The position numbers were made by a program, and so were the translations under genes. This document shows positions 26,858 through 35,081 of a stretch of 64,000 nt of DNA, in pieces. Origin of the DNA: Phycisphaerae bacterium (GTDB lineage: Bacteria; Chloroflexota; Anaerolineae; 4572-78; J111); the NCBI GenBank assembly GCA_028285035.1, contig JANQQF010000078.1, forward strand, positions 218,126 to 282,125, in the 5' to 3' direction. Below the pieces are notes generated by a model. It searched no databases and was not told the DNA's origin. It worked only from the letters and a program-made list of their open reading frames with translations. Numbering within the stretch: position 1 is the first letter of the stretch; every line of letters begins with the position of its first letter.

Positions 26858-28365
26858 TGAGTTTGTTGCAGGCAATTAATCAAAGATGTGTCGATACGGT
26901 CACGCGTGCCCTTTTCGAAAAGCAATAGATCATCCTCAAAGTAGATCAGGCCATAATTTGGATTGAGCAGAACTTTATCGACATGATCACAAAATTCTTG
27001 TGGTGTTAGACTGGGAAAGAAGTTACCTGTTAAATCCAAAGCAATGTAGTCTGCATCTTCACTTTTTTTAGGAAAAATATAAATTTCGGAGCGGTTAGCT
27101 AAATGAGCCGTTAAAGAGTTTTGGGCTGAAATCGAAACCTCGTTCGAAATCGAACGATGTATCATTTGCGCGGCTAGTATATCGTGCCGATCAAAATTGG
27201 GCCACTGTAAAGAAAGACTCAGAGGTGTGTACCCTGCCAAAATATGATAACTTAAACTAGCCCCAAGTACAATCATCAGTAACCGATTTTTCCAGCGTCT
27301 ATAATGTGGTTTAGATTGATTACTCAGCTTACGGCTCAACCACGCTACTCCGTTAATACTTGAGACAATGATAAATGGAACGATGGGTGCCGTGTAATGA
27401 AAAACGTCAGGACGATAAACCAACGGATTATTGCTTAATGTATTGATAGCTAAAGAGGGGAGTGCGAAAAGCAATGTGACAGGATTAAAGAGAGAGGTAA
27501 AAGCAACTGGCATCGTTAGCCGAATCCAGTAAGGCAATCGAGAAGGACTAAAAGCGATAGCGATAACATCAAACGGGCGAATTATAAAGGCAGTGATTAC
27601 TTCGCCCATACTGTCCCCTAATTCACCATATCGTTCAATGTGGATGTTCTCTTGAACAGGGCTGTTAGCGGGAATAATAAAAAAGTTAGCCAAAACAAAC
27701 CAACCTAAACTAACCGTGATCGTTATGAACCCATTTTTCCATCGCCGCTGAAACAAAAGCATATACCCTCCCATCATCATCACCAATAAAGGCATATCCT
27801 CTTTACAAGCCATCGCCAAGAGTGACCAGATCAAAAATGTAACAAATCGCTCTTTATATAAGGCCCATAATGCAAAGGCGAGGAATGTCATCGCTAAGGT
27901 GACACCATGAAAATCAAACACAACTGCGGCTTGTAATGCTGGGAACATAAGATATAGCGCTGCATACAAAACGCCAGCCCATTCGCTAGATAGCCATTCC
28001 TTCGCTAACCAGTAAATTGGCACAGCACCAAAACTAACAATCACGGTCTGGGTAATAACTAAGGTTAAGGGTGAGGGGAAAAGTGTGTAGAGTGGGGCAA
28101 ATAGTAGTAGAATTGGCTCAAAATGAAGGGCCCAACGAGAAGACAGATCCGCCATTGTTGTCATTCGTAGTGGCTGCCCCTGAGTCGTGCTCCAAATTGC
28201 CTGGCTAACATTCCCTAAATCATAGCCAAAACTCTCAAACGCCAAGTGTCTCAGGGTAACGTAGTAGCCAAAGTAGCTTACAAAAGTCAAAATGAGGAGA
28301 AGCAAACTCCAATGTGAGGCACGCCGGGGTTTCCATTTGAGATAAACTGAGGTGTTTTTATTCAT
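26854..28365 (-). CDS. DUF2079 membrane protein, copy B
   Basis: 503 aa from the ATG at 28365, which sits inside the end of the upstream GT39 gene (8-base overlap); in-frame starts further up would overlap more than 80 bases. Signature FGYDLGNVSQAIWST (Asp49), SRWALHFEP, FDFHGVTLAM; tail ISAQNSLTAHLANRS and LLLFEKG. Paralogous to 11155-12663 across the full length. No Shine-Dalgarno is visible, so translation probably depends on coupling. Confidence 0.85.
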   Translation of the reverse strand: MNKNTSVYLKWKPRRASHWSLLLLILTFVSYFGYYVTLRHLAFESFGYDLGNVSQAIWSTTQGQPLRMTTMADLSSRWALHFEPILLLFAPLYTLFPSPLTLVITQTVIVSFGAVPIYWLAKEWLSSEWAGVLYAALYLMFPALQAAVVFDFHGVTLAMTFLAFALWALYKERFVTFLIWSLLAMACKEDMPLLVMMMGGYMLLFQRRWKNGFITITVSLGWFVLANFFIIPANSPVQENIHIERYGELGDSMGEVITAFIIRPFDVIAIAFSPSRLPYWIRLTMPVAFTSLFNPVTLLFALPSLAINTLSNNPLVYRPDVFHYTAPIVPFIIVSSINGVAWLSRKLSNQSKPHYRRWKNRLLMIVLGASLSYHILAGYTPLSLSLQWPNFDRHDILAAQMIHRSISNEVSISAQNSLTAHLANRSEIYIFPKKSEDADYIALDLTGNFFPSLTPQEFCDHVDKVLLNPNYGLIYFEDDLLLFEKGTRDRIDTSLINCLQQTQ

Positions 28366-29857
28366 TGGGGTTAACAAGTTTTGGTTGATAGAGGTGTAAC
28401 TCAATTGGATGCGTTGCTTCCCATATCCATTGATCCTGCAGCACAAAGTGGTCTTCCACTTGGGTCAAAAAAGTTTGCTGTTTCTCATTAAATCGTGTTG
28501 GTCTAACCACAATCCATAATCGTGATTGAGTTAAAATATTTTCATTCAGCGAGTCGATACGCTGGCCAGCCCAAGCCCACGTAAAGGCAGGAATCCAAGT
28601 GTCTGGGTCATTATTGAGCAAATAACTCTCTAAGTCAGGGGCATAGTAACTCATTGATAAATAGGAACTGTCATGCAGATTTACAAGGACATCCTGCTGT
28701 TGCCATTCCTCCTGTAAAAATTGGGCCGTATCCCGAAAAGGTGGTTTGGCTGGGTCGGGCACGAAGTAATGATTCCCCAATGCAATAATTATTGCCAAGG
28801 CCAAACCAAGGTACAACAGCGGCAAAGGGGAGCGATAGGGGGGATGAGCTAATCCCCAACCGAGCAACAGAATGTACGCTGGGGTAATCAGACTAAAAGA
28901 GCGATCAAGATAAACAGGGCCAATAAGCCAAGACAACAAAAGAACTAGCACAATCGGGCCAATTGTCAACGTGAGCAACAAATACAATTTTGGACGAGTC
29001 TCATCGCGTTGCCGTCGAAATGATACAATGATTAAGGTCAATATGGCTATTGTCAAAAAAAGAGTCACGGGGATCAGCCATGTCGGAGCTGTATGACTGA
29101 AGAGTAGATAGTTCAAAGTAATCATGGGTTGAAGGGGGGAAGGGGGAGGCAGCCAAAAATTAGAGACGACACGGGTTGTTTGAGTCCAGGCTAAAGGGAT
29201 GAGTGGAATAACAATCAGCAGTGTTAAAAGATTACTCGCTAACAGTCGTGACCAGGTCGAGCGATGCCATAACATATTTTCACGATAGAATCTGATGAGG
29301 ATAAAACCTTGTAAAATGAGCAAAGAGAATAGAACAAAATAGTGGGCATAAAAGCTGATCCCCGACACCAAACCAAACATCAACCAATCTTTATACGTGT
29401 GATCCTTTATCATCCGGGCAAATGCCCACAAAATCAAGCTAGATAAGAGAATGACTAAACTATAGGGGCGAAGCTCTTGCGAAAAGTATATCTGAAAGGG
29501 GAGTACGGCTGTTAAAAATGCAGCCGCTAACGCTGTCCCTGGGCTGAGTAGCTCGCGGCCAGCGAAGTAGATGACAGGGATTGTGAATACCCCGTACAAT
29601 GCTGATAACGACCTAATCATCACCTCACTATTGCCCAGAAAGGACCAAAAGTGGAGCGTTAAATGATGCAGCGGAGGCATAATAGGGATTAGTCCTTCGG
29701 AAACTATATCTAAAGCAGGTTGTTGAGAAACCGTCCAGCTAAATGCTTCGTCAAACCAAAGGCTGTTGGCCCCAAGATTTAGCCAACGCAACCCAATTCC
29801 ACCAATAAAAATTAGCAAAAGGATAGTTAGATGATGCTTACTCGTTGTTATATTCAT
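28358..29857 (-). CDS. GT39-family membrane glycosyltransferase
   Basis: 499 aa. First loop SLWFDEAFSW, with the GT39 acidic pair Asp36-Glu37, then MPPLHHLTLHFW and FSQELRPYSL, all typical of protein-mannosyltransferase-like enzymes using polyprenyl-phosphate sugars. About ten helices, then a soluble C-terminal domain (~370-499). First gene after a 144-bp gap that holds no feature I can name, so a promoter for the 25.7-29.9 kb group may lie there. Confidence 0.85.
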   Translation of the reverse strand: MNITTSKHHLTILLLIFIGGIGLRWLNLGANSLWFDEAFSWTVSQQPALDIVSEGLIPIMPPLHHLTLHFWSFLGNSEVMIRSLSALYGVFTIPVIYFAGRELLSPGTALAAAFLTAVLPFQIYFSQELRPYSLVILLSSLILWAFARMIKDHTYKDWLMFGLVSGISFYAHYFVLFSLLILQGFILIRFYRENMLWHRSTWSRLLASNLLTLLIVIPLIPLAWTQTTRVVSNFWLPPPSPLQPMITLNYLLFSHTAPTWLIPVTLFLTIAILTLIIVSFRRQRDETRPKLYLLLTLTIGPIVLVLLLSWLIGPVYLDRSFSLITPAYILLLGWGLAHPPYRSPLPLLYLGLALAIIIALGNHYFVPDPAKPPFRDTAQFLQEEWQQQDVLVNLHDSSYLSMSYYAPDLESYLLNNDPDTWIPAFTWAWAGQRIDSLNENILTQSRLWIVVRPTRFNEKQQTFLTQVEDHFVLQDQWIWEATHPIELHLYQPKLVNPNE

Positions 29858-30001
29858 ATCTAATTATCTTATTGCTCAACCAGAGTTAAACGAAAAATCA
29901 TTACCCTTTGCTGCCTCATTCTCCTAGAGGAACTATTCGTGAGTTTGAACAACGATAATAACAAGCGTAAAAATAGCGGACAGATTCTCAGCTATGCAAC
30001 G

Positions 30002-32185
30002 TTATTGAATCTTAGGCACAGCATAAACTTGATAAGAACCAATAACATCAATAACTTGATCAAAATAATTATCTTCCAGATCACTTAAAATCATCTCATC
30101 AACCGCTTCAGGCTCTGAAACCAGTAAAGCATTTACACCAGAGCGATGGACGAGAACGTGAGTTACGTTACTTGCCTGCCAGTGTTGGACAATTGCCTCT
30201 GCCGAATGATGCTGTTCAATCAAATGAGGCAGCGTATCCAGAATGCTATCGGGACGGCAATCGCGAGGGCAATAGTAGGCCCGTGGTTCCCATAAAAAAA
30301 CTATTCGTGCGTCAGCGGGTAGCGTGTCATCGATTTCTTGCATTGTGGCGTAGTGGGTGCCCAGTTGACGGATTAGATATTCATCGCGTTGTTCTAAGCC
30401 AGCTAAAAAGGGCAATGGGTTGATTGCAAGGACGCGAAGCCCCGTATCCAGCAATGTCAACACCAGTATCAAGCCAACTGTAATATTGAGAAATCGTCTT
30501 AGAGAAAAAACAGGCAAATCAAGCTCCGATAGGTTTTCCCACGCCCAGCTTGCCAGAGGGATTAGAGCAATTAGCCCTGGTAACAACAATCGTGATTGCC
30601 ACAAGGATTTGGACCACAACACCCCTACTGTCCAGAAGCCATAATGCGTTAGAGCGTAAATACCTAGTGTACCGATGACCATCGCGTGAGAGGCACGGGC
30701 ACGACGTGACAATGTGTACCCTATTATCGCTGGGAGAAATAGCAACAGTAGGGGGCCGGTGCGGCCATCCCAAAAGTTGGTATCCCGAATACCTAAAGTC
30801 AATAGCCAGGGCAGTGAAAGCATCGTGAGCAAAAATGAATCAATATTTTCAACACCTGCTTGTTGACTAGGCGGTCCCACACCACTAAACTCGCTCAACA
30901 AATTATTAAAATTAACTGGGTTTGTCAAAATACCCGTGCCTGCTGCGCTATACCACTCAGCCCGAAAATCATCCCACAAAAGACCACCAAAGACATCATG
31001 CAAAAAAGGATAAACTGGATTGCCAGTGAAAGCCCAATTTTTGAGGTACCAAGGGGCAGCGATGATGAAAACCGAGATAGTGAAAGTTAGAAGAGGCATA
31101 ATGAGTAATCGGTAATTTGTAATTAGTGCATCCTGCTTGGTACGTAGGGCATAGACGGAGGCCCAAACAATGAGAAAAGTGATTAGAACAGGTGTAATGA
31201 AGCTAGTATATTTGAGGCCCATCGCGAGGCCAGCACAAAAACCACTGACAATCAACCAGGGCGGTAGCACAATTTTGGTCGATGATGAGGAGGCAGCCTC
31301 ATTAGGTTGAGGATTGAGATTTAAGCGCCATTTGATAAAGGCATAAAGACTAGCTAATTGATAGAAAGCAAGAGTCAAATCATTGTAGGCCCAACTACCG
31401 AGGGTGCTAATCAGTGGCATACTCGCAAAAATGAGGAGGGTTGGTTGAGCCAGCTTTTTTGTAAAAAAGGTTGTTGTTATTTGATAGAGCAGTCCAGCCA
31501 AAAGAATAACAAATATGGTATGGAGCAGTTTAGCAGCAATGTCACCGCGTAAAAGCATGGCCCAGGCAAAAAGCATCTCCATCAAGGCTGGGAAGCTAAA
31601 ATGGGGCACATCAAACCCACCTACAATTTGACCAGTCTGTATATAAATTTTCGGAGCGGTCAAGTGATAAAACAAGCCATCAAAATCGGTGGGAGGCAGA
31701 AGGGCCAGTGAGAGTGTTAAGAGACCCATCACCCCTAGATAGATTATCGAAACCGGATGAAATTCATCCAGCGAAACCCTGCGTCGCCACCGTTGTGCTT
31801 GACGCATCAGCAACCAAAGTTTCGGGGTCACTAACACAGTTAGAAGTAAGGTAATACCATATGCAATGAACGAGGTAAACAGGCCAAGTAGTCCGACAGC
31901 AAAGCTCAACAACGAAAGTAACCCAAGCCCTAGGCTGACCCCAAATAGAAGAGTCTCTGGCAAATCTTGGGTTAGAGTAGGGCTAATCCAGCGCAATATC
32001 CAAGCTCCCAGGCCCAATGATACCACGAGTAACCAGCCAACAGTCAATACATCAAGGGCGATGTGGACAAACGCAATAGCAAAGGGTAAATCAAACGGCT
32101 TTTGTACCGCATAGAAGCTAACCAATACAAAAAATACCCATAGGGTGAACGCTGTAATCGCGAGAGTCGTACCAAGTTTTTGCAT
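30002..32185 (-). CDS. Large GT-C membrane glycosyltransferase
   Basis: 727 aa, the largest membrane transferase here. Three or four helices precede the catalytic-type loop PPTDFDGLFYHLTAPKIY, after which GTs of this kind have LLPxxDxDxxxYH. A soluble C-terminal part (~615-727) contains DARIVFLWEPRAYYC with four nearby Cys or acidic residues. Start ATG overlaps the upstream stop (TGATG). Donor is probably a polyprenyl-phosphate sugar; acceptor unknown. Confidence 0.75.
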   Translation of the reverse strand: MQKLGTTLAITAFTLWVFFVLVSFYAVQKPFDLPFAIAFVHIALDVLTVGWLLVVSLGLGAWILRWISPTLTQDLPETLLFGVSLGLGLLSLLSFAVGLLGLFTSFIAYGITLLLTVLVTPKLWLLMRQAQRWRRRVSLDEFHPVSIIYLGVMGLLTLSLALLPPTDFDGLFYHLTAPKIYIQTGQIVGGFDVPHFSFPALMEMLFAWAMLLRGDIAAKLLHTIFVILLAGLLYQITTTFFTKKLAQPTLLIFASMPLISTLGSWAYNDLTLAFYQLASLYAFIKWRLNLNPQPNEAASSSSTKIVLPPWLIVSGFCAGLAMGLKYTSFITPVLITFLIVWASVYALRTKQDALITNYRLLIMPLLTFTISVFIIAAPWYLKNWAFTGNPVYPFLHDVFGGLLWDDFRAEWYSAAGTGILTNPVNFNNLLSEFSGVGPPSQQAGVENIDSFLLTMLSLPWLLTLGIRDTNFWDGRTGPLLLLFLPAIIGYTLSRRARASHAMVIGTLGIYALTHYGFWTVGVLWSKSLWQSRLLLPGLIALIPLASWAWENLSELDLPVFSLRRFLNITVGLILVLTLLDTGLRVLAINPLPFLAGLEQRDEYLIRQLGTHYATMQEIDDTLPADARIVFLWEPRAYYCPRDCRPDSILDTLPHLIEQHHSAEAIVQHWQASNVTHVLVHRSGVNALLVSEPEAVDEMILSDLEDNYFDQVIDVIGSYQVYAVPKIQ

Positions 32186-33471
32186 CAGGCCTGCTCGGTT
32201 GCTACCATTGGTGTAGCCAAAAATCGAGGCTCAATTTTCTGAGCTGTATGCCATAACCCACGCCAATCAATCACATAAAGTAGGAGCATCAGGGCGGGTA
32301 ATAACCCGTGCATCATCACGTGTTCCCAATTACCGTCCAGGGTAATGGCAAAAACGCCCCACATAAACACCATCAGCCCCAATTGAATAAATAAAGAAAC
32401 CAAGGCTGGCTGATGAGCCAGTTGAATTCTTCGGAAAAAGAAGAAGAGGGGCAAGTACAAAATCGCCTGATTAGCAGTGGCAGAACGGAAGGTGATTAAA
32501 CTCCCAACAATCAAGGTCGTCATCACAGCCCAGGTAAACGCACCCGGCCGATTACGCCAAGCAAACCACCACCCAGGCAACAACATTAGGAAAAACAATC
32601 CTGAAAGTATTACCGTAGTCGGGGCCGCAATTTGAGCTGGTAGTAAATAATGCAATAGATTTTCCAACGGTGTGCCAAAGGCAACATAGTCGGTGTATTC
32701 AATGGCATTACGAATAAAGTCAAAAGGCCAGGTGGGCACCAACAACATACTACTTAGCACAAGAAGCAACATCGTTACGCTAAAGCTGATGATAATGCGC
32801 CACCGTTGTTGAAACAAGGCCCATATCATCAAAAAGGCCAATAAGAGAAACACCATTTGGGGTTTGATGGTCGTCACAGCGAGAAATATACCTGCCCAAG
32901 CATCCCATTTCTGCTGAATGGACCAAAAGGCCAGAAATAGAGCCAGCCCAACCAACAGTGAAAATTGGCCCAATAGAATAGCTCTCGCTCCATTATAAAA
33001 AAAGATACCCCAAAGCAGGGTGACAATCATCAGCCATTTTGGTGGTCGCCAGTCGGATAGATAAATGGTCAAGGCAGTGATGCCTAGCAACATAAATTGC
33101 AATAATGTCATCCAAATTGCTTGAGCTTGAGCATAGGGAATGAGGCTCAAAGGCCAGAAAAAGTAAAGGGTATATAGCGGATAAGCAAAATAGGCTTGAT
33201 CCTTGTCCTCGGGTAGGGCCAAACGACCAAACATGGCCCGTTGCGCATCTTCGGCTACAGATTGGTCATACGGATTTATGCCCTCCACAAGATAGGCTCG
33301 CCCCCCTAGCCAACGCACAAAAAAGTCATTGCCGCTGGGATATTTGGAGGTAAAAACCGTGTAAAGGGCAAAGGACTCAGCGGCGATAATAATAACTAAA
33401 AGTACCGCCAGGATAAACCAAGGGAGTAATTGGGATGTTGCTTTTGGAAATGATTTTGTAGCCTTTGCCAC
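32185..33471 (-). CDS. GT87 (DUF2029) membrane glycosyltransferase
   Basis: 428 aa. First loop GNDFFVRWLGGRAYLVEGINPYD, then YPLYTLYFFWPLSLIPYAQA and TIKPQMVFLLLAF; the KPQ motif in an inner helix is the hallmark of DUF2029/GT87, the family of mycobacterial polyprenyl-phosphate mannosyltransferases. GTG start at 33471 with AAGGAG upstream. A relative lies at 37704-38915. It probably adds mannose or another hexose on the outer face. Confidence 0.88.
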   Translation of the reverse strand: MAKATKSFPKATSQLLPWFILAVLLVIIIAAESFALYTVFTSKYPSGNDFFVRWLGGRAYLVEGINPYDQSVAEDAQRAMFGRLALPEDKDQAYFAYPLYTLYFFWPLSLIPYAQAQAIWMTLLQFMLLGITALTIYLSDWRPPKWLMIVTLLWGIFFYNGARAILLGQFSLLVGLALFLAFWSIQQKWDAWAGIFLAVTTIKPQMVFLLLAFLMIWALFQQRWRIIISFSVTMLLLVLSSMLLVPTWPFDFIRNAIEYTDYVAFGTPLENLLHYLLPAQIAAPTTVILSGLFFLMLLPGWWFAWRNRPGAFTWAVMTTLIVGSLITFRSATANQAILYLPLFFFFRRIQLAHQPALVSLFIQLGLMVFMWGVFAITLDGNWEHVMMHGLLPALMLLLYVIDWRGLWHTAQKIEPRFLATPMVATEQA

Positions 33472-33486
33472 GTTGTTATTTTGCTC

Positions 33487-33507
33487 CTTTGTTACTCTGC
33501 GACCTTG
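33487..33507 (+). repeat. Copy of a 21-bp dispersed repeat overlapping a gene end
   Basis: Reads CTTTGTTACTCTGCGACCTTG; 57947-57967 is the same except one base. On the minus strand it supplies the last codons and stop of the 33492 gene and sits just ahead of the ribosome site of the next gene, which suggests a repeat inserted at the gene boundary. Confidence 0.5.
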
Positions 33508-35024
33508 TCATTTAGATTAACTAGCCACACCTCAACGCCCCGAAAATGCTGATAATCGACAATATTTGCCTGATGTTGCTCAAGCCAAGCTACTAACTCC
33601 GGATTTCGATCTGGATCATCCTGCCAATAGCCATCTGGCAACAAAGGTTGCATGGGATAGTGAGTGGGGCGGCGGGTGTAGGGATAGACCAGCCAAGCAC
33701 GTTGATGCCCATCAACGAGAGGGTCAATGGCAAAGTTTTGTAAATTTAGGCTGATCGGGGTTGGGGTGGACGTTCCTTCATAGTAATAATCAAAAACAAA
33801 TTTTATATGGGTGCTATAAAGGAGAACCGCATCCTCTGCTCTCTGTTGTTGGCTAATATAGCCAGCCACTTGACGCCAATCATCCTTCCAAAACGCTGGG
33901 TCATTTCGCATGGTCAACGCACCATACCCACTGATTAGCACAAAGGCAATAGTAACACTCCATTGCCAGCGTGGGGTTTTGATGCGGCTCAGAGCAAATC
34001 CAAATAACAGTAGGAAAGCGGGTATGGCAAAAGATAGATAACGATCAGCATAAAAAGCACGGCGTTGAGAGACAATCCAAGTGATGGTGATGGGAAAGAC
34101 TCCCCAAATTAGTATTAACCAGCGAGCTTGTTTTACTCGCACTTGATGTGGTGGTATTGGGCGAGATGCGAACCAAAGTGTAACACCTATCAGTAATACA
34201 GCAATCACAAAAATCGGCCATATCATTTGAACACTACCAAGCAGCAAATTCCACAGGGTCAGCCCAAAATCCAGAAGGTTTGGTCGTTCTAGAAATCCAA
34301 TACCAAAGGTTTGGGCATCACGTAACGCTGTTAGAATAAGCCAAGGCAGAAGCGGGATAAACGCACCGATTTGAGTTAAAGTCCAAGGGCGTAATCGAGT
34401 GTAAGTATGACCAAAATTCACAAGGATAAAAACGAATTGAATGGTCGGAATTAAGAATCCAAAGTAATGTAGCCCAAAAATAATAGCGTGGATGAGGGTT
34501 AGGCCAAACCAATAGACACGTTTGTTGCTTCTTATTGCCTGCCAAAACAAGATGAAGCTCATCAGCGTTAACGCTGTTAGCAAAGTGTACATTCGGGCTT
34601 CTTGAGCCAACCATAGCTGGACTGGATTGAGGGCCAATAATAAGGCCCCAAACATCCCTACCCACCGATTTTCAAAAATCAAGTGACCCGCTTTATAGAT
34701 CAACGCCACGGAGATGATGCCAAACAATGTTGCCGAAAAGCGCTGACCAAACTCTGTCGTGCCCCAAAGGGCTAAAGCACCCTTATGAATAATGTAAAAT
34801 AAAGGCGGATGAACCCCATCACTGAGAATAGCCTCAAAGAGAACAGCCCATTCGGCTAAGCCAACCACAAGGCTAAAACTCTCATCAAAGGCAATACTTT
34901 GGACTGAGAGCCAGGGTAATCGTAATATGGAAGATAATAAAAAAATAAGTATCATCAACCACAAGGCAACTTGTTTACTTTGGACAAACGGTGCTTGCGT
35001 AGAAATTCTCGGTATCGTTTTCAA
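33492..35024 (-). CDS. GT39-family membrane glycosyltransferase
   Basis: 510 aa. First loop SIAFDESFSLVVGLAEW with Asp47-Glu48; DGVHPPLFYIIHK; WLAQEARMYTLLTAL. All are typical of the GT39/ArnT-like group. The start seems to be a TTG at 35024 with GAGTTGG upstream; the next possible starts lie inside the first helix. The C-terminal soluble part ends in a Leu/Asn-rich strand (GVEVWLVNLND). The stop codon lies in a dispersed repeat (see 33487). Confidence 0.83.
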   Translation of the reverse strand: MKTIPRISTQAPFVQSKQVALWLMILIFLLSSILRLPWLSVQSIAFDESFSLVVGLAEWAVLFEAILSDGVHPPLFYIIHKGALALWGTTEFGQRFSATLFGIISVALIYKAGHLIFENRWVGMFGALLLALNPVQLWLAQEARMYTLLTALTLMSFILFWQAIRSNKRVYWFGLTLIHAIIFGLHYFGFLIPTIQFVFILVNFGHTYTRLRPWTLTQIGAFIPLLPWLILTALRDAQTFGIGFLERPNLLDFGLTLWNLLLGSVQMIWPIFVIAVLLIGVTLWFASRPIPPHQVRVKQARWLILIWGVFPITITWIVSQRRAFYADRYLSFAIPAFLLLFGFALSRIKTPRWQWSVTIAFVLISGYGALTMRNDPAFWKDDWRQVAGYISQQQRAEDAVLLYSTHIKFVFDYYYEGTSTPTPISLNLQNFAIDPLVDGHQRAWLVYPYTRRPTHYPMQPLLPDGYWQDDPDRNPELVAWLEQHQANIVDYQHFRGVEVWLVNLNDKVAE

Positions 35025-35081
35025 ATAACCAACTCTATATTGATGAACTTACTCAACAACCCTAGGTAACACGATGCTTGA

